DNA of 64,000 nt, taken from contig NZ_LN913005.1 of the NCBI RefSeq assembly GCF_001487165.1, forward strand, positions 125,461 through 189,460. Reading direction: 5' to 3'. Below, in pieces: positions 36,423-45,636 of the stretch (the first letter of the stretch is position 1; each line of letters begins with the position of its first letter). This stretch comes from Blautia massiliensis (ex Durand et al. 2017). GTDB taxonomy: Bacteria; Bacillota; Clostridia; Lachnospirales; Lachnospiraceae. The translations under genes were made by a program, and so were the position numbers. A model generated the notes under the pieces. It made no database searches. It was not told where the DNA came from and saw only the letters and a list, made by a program, of their open reading frames with translations.

Positions 36423-36470
36423 GTAATCAGACAATTTCTTTCTGATTTCCTTTTGCAGGAAGGATTTTTT

Positions 36471-37355
36471 ATGACACAGAAAGAAATGATTACAAATGAT
36501 AAAATCGGTTCTGCAACTGTATTTCAGCATGAAGATACGGTTCTAAAGACTGCCGCTCAATTCTTTGCCGAGGAGCTGATTCCTTATCTTGGCATTGATG
36601 GAAAGGTTGTATCTTCTGCTCCTACAGAGTCCATTGTTCTTAATCTTAAGAAATTCTATGAAGATATCAATCTCATCATGGAAGATGGTACGTGGAAACA
36701 CTTTGAATTTCAGAGTAAGAATGAAGGGATTCCCGGTTTGAAGCGTTTTCGATCCTATGAAGCTGTGACCAGTTATCAGTATGGCGTTTCTATCACCACA
36801 TACGTTCTTTATTCGGGAAATATCCGAAATCCGGTCACTTCATTTACTGAAGGAATAAATACTTATCGTATTATTCCGATCATAATGAAGAATCACAATG
36901 CAGATAGGCTGATTGAAACGCTGAAAGAGAAATTTTCCTCTGAAGACATTCTTACAAAGGCTGATCTCGTTCCGTTAACACTTATCCCTCTGATGGATGG
37001 TCAACTTTCTCAAAAGGAACGATTCATTCAGGCATTCTCTCTGACCGAAAATACAAAAGATATTCCATCGGAAGATCTGCAAAAAATTGAGGCAATGCTC
37101 TACACTATGGCAGATAAGTTTCTTGAAAATGATGATTTTGAACATGTAAAGGAGTGTATTCGTATGACACGTTTGGGTCAGATGCTGTTTAATGATGGTT
37201 TTAATGATGGTTTCAACAATGGTTCCCAGAAAAAGCAGCTTGAAATTGCCCGAAATCTGATAGGAAAACTCAGTGATACTTCTATCGCTGAAACTACCGG
37301 TTTGTCTTTGGATGTGATTTTGGAGCTGAAAAAAGAAAAAACTATGAAACTATAA
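36471..37355 (+). CDS. Rpn/PD-(D/E)XK nuclease-family putative transposase-like protein
   Basis: A 294-aa protein from ATG 36471, which follows AGGAAGGA; the frame is open further upstream but without a better start. The N-terminal half reads INLIMEDGTWKHFEFQSKNEG, which fits the PD-(D/E)XK nuclease core (a D, then E-X-Q in place of E-X-K). The C-terminus ends in short repeats (FNDGFNDGFNNGSQKKQLEIA) like those of Rpn (recombination-promoting nuclease) proteins. It is monocistronic, and no inverted repeats of an insertion sequence flank it. Function is uncertain. Confidence 0.7.
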   Translation: MTQKEMITNDKIGSATVFQHEDTVLKTAAQFFAEELIPYLGIDGKVVSSAPTESIVLNLKKFYEDINLIMEDGTWKHFEFQSKNEGIPGLKRFRSYEAVTSYQYGVSITTYVLYSGNIRNPVTSFTEGINTYRIIPIIMKNHNADRLIETLKEKFSSEDILTKADLVPLTLIPLMDGQLSQKERFIQAFSLTENTKDIPSEDLQKIEAMLYTMADKFLENDDFEHVKECIRMTRLGQMLFNDGFNDGFNNGSQKKQLEIARNLIGKLSDTSIAETTGLSLDVILELKKEKTMKL

Positions 37356-37373
37356 AAAGCTGTCATTCTTTAT

Positions 37374-37427
37374 CAAAAAAGCAACTGGTATTTCACAGAT
37401 CAGATCTGCAAAATACAGTTGCTTTTA
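37374..37427. terminator. Bidirectional terminator between the Rpn-like gene and rnpB
   Basis: AAAAGCAACTGGTATTTCAC (37377-37396) pairs with the following GCAAAATACAGTTGCTTTT; A-runs and T-runs flank both sides, so it can end transcripts from either strand. Confidence 0.85.
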
Positions 37428-37449
37428 TTATGTGCTTATTATCATACAC

Positions 37450-37800
37450 AGTCAGACCGATAAGCCGGGTTATGTCGTTGGGTGATCATCTATCTAGGCC
37501 TTCCGTTGCCAGAAGGCTCCAGCGACCTACCTGAAAGCACGACGGGCCGCCGTATGGCTTTCTTCTCGGTCTTGCTTCGAATGGAGTTTACATGTGCCCG
37601 CTCTGTTACCACAGCGGCGGTAGTCTCTTACACTGCCTTTCCACCCTTACCCCGCAAAACGGGGCGGTTTATTTCTGTTGCACTGGTCTGGGAGTTACCT
37701 CCACCGGACGTTATCCGGCATCCTGCCCTGTGAAGCCCGGACTTTCCTCGTCTGGACCCTTTCGTCTGTCCAGCCGCGATCACCTGGCCTGGCTGCGCAC
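37450..37800 (-). ncRNA. rnpB: RNase P RNA, bacterial class A
   Basis: Catalytic RNA that matures tRNA 5' ends. The minus strand carries the universal P4-proximal blocks GAGGAAAGTCCGGGCTTC and CAGGGCAGGATGCCGG, then GGGTAAGGGTGGAAAGG, AGAGACTACCGCC and the 3' closing block ACCCGGCTTATCGGTC. Ends are approximate: the 5' end is taken from the promoter and the 3' end from the closing helix. Confidence 0.95.
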
Positions 37801-37805
37801 CTGCT

Positions 37806-37834
37806 ATTTTAACACAGGTGTATAGACTTGTAAA
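37806..37834 (-). promoter_or_regulatory. Promoter of rnpB
   Basis: Minus strand -35 TTTACA (37834-37829), 17-bp spacer, -10 TAAAAT (37811-37806), about 7 bp before the RNA. Confidence 0.7.
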
Positions 37835-37863
37835 GTTGGAATTTTCTTGGTCTCCTATGTCTT

Positions 37864-39237
37864 TTACATGGAAATCCATCCAAATGCATTTGCCACAGAA
37901 CTGAAAAGAATGATTGCCGCAAAGATTGGACAAAGATACTGGATCATAAAATTAAAGATTCTTTTTCTGCGGAAAGTACCACCTTCCTGCAGTACTTCTT
38001 CTTCAATCTTCTTTGTACCAACTACTCTGGATATCAGAAGACAGGTAGCAATCGCTGCAATCGGCATCATGACAGAGTTCGTCAGGAAATCAAAGAAATC
38101 AAGGAACTGCATTCCAATGATCTTAACACACGCCAGAGGACCATAGCCAAGAGAAGAAAGACTTCCGAGAACAACCATGATAATTCCGACAAATACTGTC
38201 GCCTTCTTGCGCCCCCATTTCAGTTCATCCTGAAAAGTAGATACTGCACTCTCAGTCAGTGCAATAGAACTGGTCAGAGCTGCACAGAGAACCAGTATAA
38301 AAAACAGGATTCCAACCAGAGTTCCAAATCCCATGCTTGCGAATACCTTCGGAATCGTAATAAACATCAATGCCGGTCCCGCCTGTAACGTATCCGGATC
38401 TCCACCGGAAAATGCAAACACTGCCGGAATGATCATCAGACCTGCCATCATTGCGATCGCTGTGTCAAAAATTTCTACATTTTGTGTAGAACCTTCAATA
38501 GATACATCTTTTTTCATATAAGAACCAAAAGTTACCAGAATACCCATCGCGATTGACAGAGAATAAAACATCTGTCCCATTGCCGCAACCACTGTCATCC
38601 AGGAGAAGTTTTTGATATTTGGTATCAGAAAATATTTCACACCTTCCAGTGCTCCTGGCCTTGTTACCGAATAAATGACAATGACCACAGACAAGAATAC
38701 CAGTATCGGCATCATTAATTTGGAAACTCGTTCCACGCCATTCTGCACACCTGCATAAATGATCACCAACGTAAGCAGTGAAAAAAACAGGAAACAGGTT
38801 TCTGTAGAAAATCCATCCGCTATAAAAGCAGAAAAATATCCGTCTTCAGCAAGAGTCTGACTGCCTCCCTTTACATACTCCACCAGGTATTTAATTACCC
38901 AGCCACCGATCACGGAATAATACGGCACGATCAGAACCGGTATGATCGCATTGATCCAACCGCCCAAAGACAGCCACTTTGATTTACCAAAAGTTCCAAA
39001 CGCACCTACCGGACTTTTCTTTGTCATACGTCCCAGAGCTGTCTCTGCCACGATCATAGAATATCCGAAGGTCAATGCCAGAATGATATAGATCAGTAAA
39101 AAAATTCCACCGCCGTACTTTGCCGCCAGATAAGGAAATCTCCATATATTCCCAAGCCCTACCGAAGCACCAGCTGCAGACAGTACAAATCCAATCTTCC
39201 CGGAAAATGTACTCCTCTCATGTTTATGTTTCTCCAT
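37864..39237 (-). CDS. Sodium-dependent neurotransmitter:sodium symporter family transporter
   Basis: A 457-aa integral membrane protein of the NSS/SNF family (LeuT/MhsT fold), importing amino acids or related amines with sodium. TM1 reads VLSAAGASVGLGNIWRFPYLAAKYGGGIFLL, the family signature with the unwound substrate-binding segment. TM6, with VVAAMGQMFYSLSIAMGILVTFGSY, and about eleven to twelve helices are present. ATG 39237 is preceded by GGAAAGGAAG; the frame is open to 39315. Substrate cannot be told. It ends 30 bp upstream of the rnpB promoter. Confidence 0.93.
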   Translation of the reverse strand: MEKHKHERSTFSGKIGFVLSAAGASVGLGNIWRFPYLAAKYGGGIFLLIYIILALTFGYSMIVAETALGRMTKKSPVGAFGTFGKSKWLSLGGWINAIIPVLIVPYYSVIGGWVIKYLVEYVKGGSQTLAEDGYFSAFIADGFSTETCFLFFSLLTLVIIYAGVQNGVERVSKLMMPILVFLSVVIVIYSVTRPGALEGVKYFLIPNIKNFSWMTVVAAMGQMFYSLSIAMGILVTFGSYMKKDVSIEGSTQNVEIFDTAIAMMAGLMIIPAVFAFSGGDPDTLQAGPALMFITIPKVFASMGFGTLVGILFFILVLCAALTSSIALTESAVSTFQDELKWGRKKATVFVGIIMVVLGSLSSLGYGPLACVKIIGMQFLDFFDFLTNSVMMPIAAIATCLLISRVVGTKKIEEEVLQEGGTFRRKRIFNFMIQYLCPIFAAIILFSSVANAFGWISM

Positions 39238-39373
39238 AATTCTTCCTTTCCCGTCACATATTTGTTTTTTGTATTCTTTATGTCTTCTCAATTTCCGCTC
39301 ATATGATAATACCATGCTTTTATCCCTCAGGCAAACAATATATTAAAAAAATACAGAGCCTATATTTCCCGAA

Positions 39374-39522
39374 TTACTGTTCACTCCATTCTCAGTAACA
39401 CGCTTCGCGATGCACAGAATTTATGCTAATCACATAAATTCGCGCAGTATGACTCGGGTTTTCTGTGACCTTCGCTCACAAAAAACACCTCGCGGAATAT
39501 TACCAGTGAGCAGTAACTTTCC
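39374..39522. repeat. Imperfect palindrome C
   Basis: The outer arms TTACTGTTCACT and AGTGAGCAGTAA, together with inner matching blocks around ATAAATTCGCG, make a hairpin-like region of about 150 bp without a credible coding frame. It may be a separate palindromic intergenic element. Confidence 0.5.
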
Positions 39523-39589
39523 TTCTCTGCATCTCACAACCATACTCTCCGCACATTTTATGTTTTTCCTACCAGCTGGATGCACCAGC

Positions 39590-39805
39590 CTGGGGGAGAG
39601 GATATCGGTTTGGGCTGCTGCGGAGGAGGGGTGATAACTACTTGGGCTGCGGGAGTCGGCGTTATTGCGGCAGGGTCAGCTGTCTGAGCCAACGGCGAGT
39701 TCTGGCCCTGCCGCAATGCTTTTAGCCGACTCACGGAGTCCTAGTAGTATCCCCCGACGGAGTCCCTGCCCGGACCGATATCCTCTCCCCCAGGCGTCCG
39801 TCGTC
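39590..39805. repeat. Long imperfect palindrome B between the NSS transporter and selD
   Basis: Arms of about 100 bp: CCTGGGGGAGAGGATATCGG on the left and CCGATATCCTCTCCCCCAGG on the right are perfect complements over 20 bp. Inner matches include GAGTCGGC/GCCGACTC and GCGGCAGGG/CCCTGCCGC. The order of outer arm, GATAT block, TAGTA-type block and central arm resembles palindrome A, suggesting one family. The following 39806-39914 holds nothing I recognise. Confidence 0.7.
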
Positions 39806-39914
39806 CGCCATCCGCCATCCGTCATTCTGCTTCCACCACTTTCCCCAGCAGTATCCCCTACGCAACCATCCACTCTGACGTCATCATCCAAACATTCGTT
39901 CGTAAATTAATTTC

Positions 39915-40955
39915 CTACCGGAGCACCAACGTCCACTCCCGCCGATCCACAACCTCACCGATCACCCCAGCCTGCAGACCAGCCGCATCCAGCCGCTTCA
40001 TGATCTCCGGCACATCCCTCTCCGGAACCGCCGCCAGCAATCCCCCAGAAGTCTGCGGATCAAACACCAGATCCTCCCGCCAGAGCTCTGCCACACTTTT
40101 CACTCCGGTTTTCTCAGCAAACTCCCGGTTCCTGTAAGCCCCACCCGGAATCAATCCCATAGAAGCAAACTCCTTCACATCCGGAAGCACCGGCAGCTTC
40201 TCCGTATCGATCACAACCGTCCGGTCACTGGCCACAGCCATCTCCGTAGCATGTCCCCCAAGACCAAACCCCGTCACATCCGTACAGGCATGAACCTCAA
40301 ACTCTTTAAAAACCTCACAGGCATCCCGGTTCAGTTTCTTCATGGAAGCCAAAACCGCCTTACGTGCACCTTCCGTCACCAGCTCCGCCTTGATCGCCGT
40401 ATTCACGATCCCCGCACCCAGCGCCTTCGTCAGGATCAGCTTATCTCCGGTCTGCGCTCCAAAATTCTTCCAGAACTTCCTCGGATCTACAAAACCCGTC
40501 ACACTGAGCCCATACTTAGGTGTATCATCCTGGATCGTATGGCCACCGGCAAGAACCGCCCCGGCCTCCATCACCTTATCCGCACCGCCACGCAAGATCT
40601 CCCCGAGGATCTCCACATCCATATCCTTCGGAAACGCCACAATATTCAAAGCCGTCTTTGGAGTTCCACCCATAGCATATACATCACTCAATGCATTTGC
40701 CGCCGCGATCTGCCCGAAATCATAAGGATCATCTGCCACCGGAGTAAAAAAATCCAGTGTCTGGATCAGCGCCAGATCATCACTCACCCGGTAAACTGCA
40801 GCATCATCCGAAGTGTCCGTTCCAACAAGAAGATCCGGATCACAGAACTTTGGCAGCCCACCAAGAACTCCCGCCAGAGTCCCCGGTCCTACCTTAGCTG
40901 CACAGCCACAGTTTGGAGCCAGTTTTGTCAGTTGTACTTTTTCTTTCATGATCAT
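39915..40955 (-). CDS. selD: Selenide, water dikinase (selenophosphate synthase)
   Basis: Makes selenophosphate, the selenium donor for selenocysteine and selenouridine. The 346-aa AIR-synthase-fold protein has LTKLAPNCGCAAKVGPG at the N-terminus, where the catalytic residue is a cysteine (not selenocysteine) and the following Lys is conserved; then TSDDAAVY, DALIQTLDFFTPVADDP-like LIQTLDFFTPVADDP, ANALSDVYAMGG, GGHTIQDDTPKYGLSVTG and DPQTSGGLLAAVP. No selA, selB or tRNA-Sec is visible in the window. Confidence 0.95.
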   Translation of the reverse strand: MIMKEKVQLTKLAPNCGCAAKVGPGTLAGVLGGLPKFCDPDLLVGTDTSDDAAVYRVSDDLALIQTLDFFTPVADDPYDFGQIAAANALSDVYAMGGTPKTALNIVAFPKDMDVEILGEILRGGADKVMEAGAVLAGGHTIQDDTPKYGLSVTGFVDPRKFWKNFGAQTGDKLILTKALGAGIVNTAIKAELVTEGARKAVLASMKKLNRDACEVFKEFEVHACTDVTGFGLGGHATEMAVASDRTVVIDTEKLPVLPDVKEFASMGLIPGGAYRNREFAEKTGVKSVAELWREDLVFDPQTSGGLLAAVPERDVPEIMKRLDAAGLQAGVIGEVVDRREWTLVLR

Positions 40956-41163
40956 TTTCCCTTTCCTTTAAGCCCTGTAAATCCCGTTATCCATCCGCAG
41001 CACCACAGAAGACTTTAACTTTTCCGATTCACACTCAAAAGGCTCCACACACCACAGATCCTATGCACAGAGAAATCCTAATCTTCTCATCTTTGCGCCA
41101 ACCGATATCTGCACTGCATAGAGCCTTATATCTACACATAGCTTTTTTATTCATACAATTAAT

Positions 41164-42831
41164 TTATACATTAAAACAACTACCGCCAATAAACTCCCTC
41201 AGAAGCGAATTAAACGGAACACCCTCACTGGGCACCGGCACAAAATAATCCAGGAACTTCAAAAGCCGCTTCGCCTCCTGATACTCCGGTTCACTCTTGT
41301 CAATTCCAAAAAGCAGCGGTTCCGCATAAACCTTCAGGCAGGCAAGCTCATACACAAGAGCTGAATTAAACATCACATCTGCTTCCTCCTGGAACGGAAA
41401 AATATTCTGCTCCTCGCCTCTCCGTACAGAAGGCCACCTTGCAATGGTATCCTTTGCGGAAGTTCCACGTGTACGTGCATCACGGACAATTCGGCGTATC
41501 AGCCTTCCATCCGTTGTGGGGATCCGGTTATGCTCATCAATGTTCAGCTGTGTCAGCGCACTGATATAGATCTTAAACTTACTCTCTTTTGGAAGGGCAT
41601 AACTCAGCTTGTCATTAAGCCCGTGAATGCCTTCGATGACCAGGATATCATCTTTTCCAAGCTGAAGCTGGTCTCCCCGGTATTCCCTGCATCCGGTCTT
41701 GAAATTAAATGTAGGAAGATCCACGTTTTTTCCCGAAAGAAGATTCAGCATATCTTCATTAAACTGCTTCGTGTCAATGGCTTCCAGACACTCATAATTC
41801 TTTTCTCCGAATTCATCCAACGGCGTATGTTCACGATCCACAAAATAGTTATCCACAGCAATGGGATGCGGCTTCAGACCATGAGCAGAAAGCTGAATAG
41901 ATAATCTATGAGAAAAACTGGTCTTTCCGGAAGAAGACGGGCCTGCGATCATTACGAACTTTACATTGCCCCTTCTCCGGATCTCCTCGGCAATCGAAGA
42001 AATCTTGGCCTCATGGAGTGCCTCCTGGATCAGCATCAGGCTCTGCACACCTTCTCTTGTGATCCGGTCATTGAGATCTCCTACAGTGGCAACATCCAGC
42101 TTATCGCCCCACTCTTCCGATTCCTTCTGCACATGGAAGATCTTATCCTGGGGTTCAAAAGGCTCCAGCACATCCGGGTTTTTCTGCCTCGGAAGGATCA
42201 GCACAAAGCCTTCATCATAAAGCTGCAGATCAAAATACTTCACATAGCCGGTATCTGGTGCCATAAATCCGTAAAAATAATCCTCAAAATTTTCCAGGCT
42301 GTAAATATTCACTCTGGAAACCCGTCGATAACGGAACAGCTTTTCTTTATCATACATATGATGCCTGTGGAACATGGAAACGGCATCATCCGTGCTGACA
42401 CTGCGTTTGCAAATCGGAAGCTTCCGTTCTACCAGTTCCCGCATCCGCACTTTTACCCGGTCAAGAAGCTCCTGATCCAGGGTAGCACTGCCTTTCATGG
42501 TAAAATAAAGAGCATTTCCCATAGAATAATGGATCACAACATGATCCACATTCTCTTTTCCAGCTACATCAAAAATTGCCTTCAAAAGAATAAAGATCGC
42601 ACTTCTCCGATAGGTTTTTCGACCGGCACTGTCCTTTGCGGTTATAAATCCCAGTGTACAGTCATGCTGAAGCTTCTTGTGAAGCTCACGGAGCTTTCCG
42701 TTCTCAGTCACAAGGATCACCGGATACTCTGTTTTGCCCTCATAATCCCTTATGATCTCAGAATACGGTGTCATTTTGGGGTATTCCCTTGTTTCTCCGT
42801 TTATGGTCACTTTAATCATTGTCTGTTCCAT
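41164..42831 (-). CDS. Uridine kinase-like protein with TGS/ThrRS-like N-terminal domains
   Basis: A 555-aa protein. Residues about 1-60 are a TGS-like ubiquitin fold (IKVTINGETREYPKMTPYSEI), followed by a second ThrRS-like additional domain (to about 190). The C-terminal half is a P-loop kinase related to uridine kinase and phosphoribulokinase: MIAGPSSSGKTSFSHRLSIQL, VDNYFVDREHTPLDEFGEKNYE and LVIEGIHGLND. This fusion is common in Clostridia; the real substrate is not settled. ATG 42831 follows GGAGGGG. It may be the last gene of the dgt-dnaG-rpoD operon, 149 bp after nif3. Confidence 0.88.
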   Translation of the reverse strand: MEQTMIKVTINGETREYPKMTPYSEIIRDYEGKTEYPVILVTENGKLRELHKKLQHDCTLGFITAKDSAGRKTYRRSAIFILLKAIFDVAGKENVDHVVIHYSMGNALYFTMKGSATLDQELLDRVKVRMRELVERKLPICKRSVSTDDAVSMFHRHHMYDKEKLFRYRRVSRVNIYSLENFEDYFYGFMAPDTGYVKYFDLQLYDEGFVLILPRQKNPDVLEPFEPQDKIFHVQKESEEWGDKLDVATVGDLNDRITREGVQSLMLIQEALHEAKISSIAEEIRRRGNVKFVMIAGPSSSGKTSFSHRLSIQLSAHGLKPHPIAVDNYFVDREHTPLDEFGEKNYECLEAIDTKQFNEDMLNLLSGKNVDLPTFNFKTGCREYRGDQLQLGKDDILVIEGIHGLNDKLSYALPKESKFKIYISALTQLNIDEHNRIPTTDGRLIRRIVRDARTRGTSAKDTIARWPSVRRGEEQNIFPFQEEADVMFNSALVYELACLKVYAEPLLFGIDKSEPEYQEAKRLLKFLDYFVPVPSEGVPFNSLLREFIGGSCFNV

Positions 42832-42979
42832 AACGATCCCCTCCACAGGCTTATATATTTATACAGCTGCCCGATTTTTCGGACAGCCATGTGTTTCACA
42901 ATTCATTTTTCCGAAACGGATAATCGTATTCCGTCCCACTACATATTCATGAATACAAGCACTTTTTTGCGATCCGCTT

Positions 42980-43762
42980 TTACAAAACAGTATATGGATT
43001 TTTCACACTGGCGCAGGTTGTCTTAAGCGCAGAGAATGCCTCATTCAGTTCCTTCTCCATAGCTTCCGCAAAAATATACTCCGTACCGTAATGTCCGGCA
43101 TCTACGATCGCCAGACCATCTGCCATAGTATCGATGGCAGTATGATAATCAATATCTCCGGTCACATATACATCCGCACCGGCGGCCATTACATCACCGA
43201 TCATACTCTTTCCGCTTCCTGTACAGATTGCCACAGTCTCGATCTTCCGATCCAGATCACCATAAACCCGCACATCCGGAAGATGATTGCATTCTTTTAC
43301 ATATTTTCCAAACTCACCAAGAGTCATAACATGGGGAAGCTTTCCTACTCTTCCGAACCCCTCCGGCTGCTCCCCGGATTCATCGGTAACTGTAAGCACC
43401 CTTGTATCCTGAAGCTTCAGATGCTCTGCGCTTAAATCTGCCATTCCGATCACATCATAATTGGTATGCATGGCAAAATACGGGATATCCTCCTTTATCA
43501 GACGGAGGATCTTTCTTCCGGTAAAGGTATGGTTGTTGATCTTTTTGATTCCGGAAAAGATCATTGGGTGATGGGTAAGGATCATATCCGCACCAGCAGC
43601 CACCGCCTCATCCAACACCGGTTCCGTAAGATCCAGTGCAAGAAATACATGGGAAATCTCTTTCTGGTCATCTCCCACCAGCAGTCCCACATTATCCCAG
43701 TCCTCCGCAAATTTTTGCGGATGATGCTCATTCAGCCATTCGATCAGTTCATATGCTTTCAT
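42980..43762 (-). CDS. Nif3-like dinuclear metal-centre protein (YqfO family)
   Basis: A 260-aa protein of the Nif3/DUF34 family, with DWDNVGLLVGD, LTHHPMIFSG (metal-binding His residues), the TNYDV segment, and the C-terminal VYVTGDIDYHTAIDTMADGLAIVDAGHYGTE. It is the short form without the YqfO insert domain. It overlaps trmK by 14 nt, an arrangement conserved in Firmicutes. The biochemical role of the family is not established. Confidence 0.92.
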   Translation of the reverse strand: MKAYELIEWLNEHHPQKFAEDWDNVGLLVGDDQKEISHVFLALDLTEPVLDEAVAAGADMILTHHPMIFSGIKKINNHTFTGRKILRLIKEDIPYFAMHTNYDVIGMADLSAEHLKLQDTRVLTVTDESGEQPEGFGRVGKLPHVMTLGEFGKYVKECNHLPDVRVYGDLDRKIETVAICTGSGKSMIGDVMAAGADVYVTGDIDYHTAIDTMADGLAIVDAGHYGTEYIFAEAMEKELNEAFSALKTTCASVKNPYTVL

Positions 43763-44477
43763 ATCGTTTCAGAGCTGTATGGATCAGCTCCATTTCCTCC
43801 TTTACTTCTGCCAGACGAGTTTTTGCATAAACAGACTCTGCCCCGGAAAGACCGGCAAGTATTTTCTTACGGATCATTTCCTCCCGTAGAAGATACTCTT
43901 TAAGGACCGGGTGACATTTTTTCAGAAGGAGAGGTCCAAACCAGGCCTCTTCCTCTGTGTAAACAGTCTTTTCTCCCGCATTGTTACGTACCGCTTTCAT
44001 CATAGGATAAAATTTTCCGTCTTCTTTTATCATTTCTTCCCTTACGATCTCCCAGCCGATCTCAGAAAGAAAATGCCGGAAATGAGGAAGGTCCGACTGA
44101 GGCTGCAGGATCAGTTCCTGAAACCCCTCCCGGACCTTCGCTCCATCCTTTAATATCCTTTCCATCAGAGGACCACCCATTCCCGCGATCACCAGGGTAT
44201 CACCTTCTCCCGGCTCAAGCTTCGCAAGCCCGTCGCTCAAACGGGTCTCTATGTAATCTTCAAGGCCATAACGGGTAATATTCTCCCTGGCTCTTGAAAG
44301 CGGTCCCGGACGTACATCCATGGCAATGGCTGACGGAACTGTTTTTTCACTGACAAGCCAGATCGACAGATAGCCATGGTCACATCCTACGTCTGCCAGC
44401 CGGTTTCCTTTTGTTACCATACCGGCAATGGCACGAAGACGCATGGAAAGCTGTACGGATATATTTTTATCAGTCAA
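43749..44477 (-). CDS. trmK: tRNA (adenine(22)-N1)-methyltransferase TrmK
   Basis: SAM-dependent methyltransferase that modifies A22 of tRNA. The 242-aa protein has [29 protein letters not shown] (SAM-binding loop), [16 protein letters not shown], and [14 protein letters not shown], the TrmK/COG2384 signature, plus a C-terminal coiled helical domain. It overlaps rpoD by 8 nt. Confidence 0.94.
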   Translation of the reverse strand: MTDKNISVQLSMRLRAIAGMVTKGNRLADVGCDHGYLSIWLVSEKTVPSAIAMDVRPGPLSRARENITRYGLEDYIETRLSDGLAKLEPGEGDTLVIAGMGGPLMERILKDGAKVREGFQELILQPQSDLPHFRHFLSEIGWEIVREEMIKEDGKFYPMMKAVRNNAGEKTVYTEEEAWFGPLLLKKCHPVLKEYLLREEMIRKKILAGLSGAESVYAKTRLAEVKEEMELIHTALKRYESI

Positions 44478-45597
44478 GATAATCCTTCAGCTTGCGGCTG
44501 CGGCTGGGATGACGCAGCTTGCGCAGAGCTTTTGCCTCGATCTGACGGATACGCTCTCTTGTGACATTGAACTCTTTACCAACTTCCTCCAGAGTTCTGG
44601 CACGTCCGTCGTCCAGTCCGAAACGGAGGCGGAGAACCTTCTGTTCACGGTCAGTAAGCGTACTTAAGACTTCTACCAGTTGCTCCTTCAGAAGTGTAAA
44701 TGCAGCTGCATCTGCAGGTACCGGAACATTATCATCCTGGATGAAATCGCCAAGATGACTGTCTTCCTCCTCACCGATAGGAGTTTCCAGAGATACCGGC
44801 TCCTGGGAGATCTTAAGGATCTCACGTACACGGTCTACCGGCATGTCCATCTCCTCAGCGATTTCTTCCGGCGTAGGTTCACGTCCAAGCTCCTGGAGCA
44901 GCTGACGGGAAACACGGATCAGCTTGTTGATGGTCTCAACCATATGCACAGGGATACGGATGGTACGCGCCTGATCTGCAATGGCTCTTGTGATAGCCTG
45001 ACGGATCCACCAGGTTGCATAGGTACTGAACTTGTAGCCTTTTCTGTAATCAAATTTTTCAACAGCTTTGATAAGGCCAAGATTTCCCTCCTGGATCAGG
45101 TCGAGGAACAGCATTCCACGTCCAACATAACGCTTTGCAATGCTGACAACAAGACGGAGATTGGCCTCTGCCAGACGTTTCTTGGCAGCTTCATCCCCCT
45201 TTTCCATTCTCTTGGCAAGCTCGATCTCCTCATCTGCACTTAACAGACTGACTTTACCGATCTCTTTCAGGTACATACGGACCGGATCCTCGATGCTGAC
45301 ACCTTCCGGTACAGAGAGGTCGATCTTATCAAGCTCTACCTCTTCTTCATCTTCCATCCCATCCATATCCATATCGTTATCAAGGAGGAGTTCGTCACCG
45401 CTGTTTTCTGTGATACGGAGAACGTCCACACCGCTGGCCTCCAGGAAGTCAAAAACCTTCTCCATCTGATCCACTTCCAGTGGAGAGTCCTTGAAAAAGT
45501 CACTGATCTCCTGATATTCCAGCACATTCTTTTTCTTTTTTGCAAGTTCAAGAAGCTCTACAAGTTTCTCGCTGAATTTTGCCATATTCATTTCCAT
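44470..45597 (-). CDS. rpoD: Primary sigma factor RpoD (SigA)
   Basis: Housekeeping sigma-70, 375 aa. Region 1.1 is short and acidic ([21 protein letters not shown]); region 1.2 is [19 protein letters not shown]; regions 2.1-2.4 include [46 protein letters not shown]; region 3 has [11 protein letters not shown]; region 4 has [12 protein letters not shown]-type [13 protein letters not shown] and the helix-turn-helix [27 protein letters not shown]. It is downstream of dnaG in the dgt-dnaG-rpoD-trmK-nif3 operon. Confidence 0.98.
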   Translation of the reverse strand: MEMNMAKFSEKLVELLELAKKKKNVLEYQEISDFFKDSPLEVDQMEKVFDFLEASGVDVLRITENSGDELLLDNDMDMDGMEDEEEVELDKIDLSVPEGVSIEDPVRMYLKEIGKVSLLSADEEIELAKRMEKGDEAAKKRLAEANLRLVVSIAKRYVGRGMLFLDLIQEGNLGLIKAVEKFDYRKGYKFSTYATWWIRQAITRAIADQARTIRIPVHMVETINKLIRVSRQLLQELGREPTPEEIAEEMDMPVDRVREILKISQEPVSLETPIGEEEDSHLGDFIQDDNVPVPADAAAFTLLKEQLVEVLSTLTDREQKVLRLRFGLDDGRARTLEEVGKEFNVTRERIRQIEAKALRKLRHPSRSRKLKDYLD

Positions 45598-45636
45598 AGG
45601 TGCTCTATACCTCCATATAGTGTTTATATTTTATCC

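Noticed and set aside
36471-37355. Insertion sequence around the Rpn-like gene
   Set aside because: No terminal inverted repeats or target duplication are visible around it, and palindrome A upstream is not matched downstream.
39915-40955. Selenocysteine in SelD
   Set aside because: Many SelD proteins contain selenocysteine, but here the catalytic position is a plain cysteine and there is no in-frame TGA.
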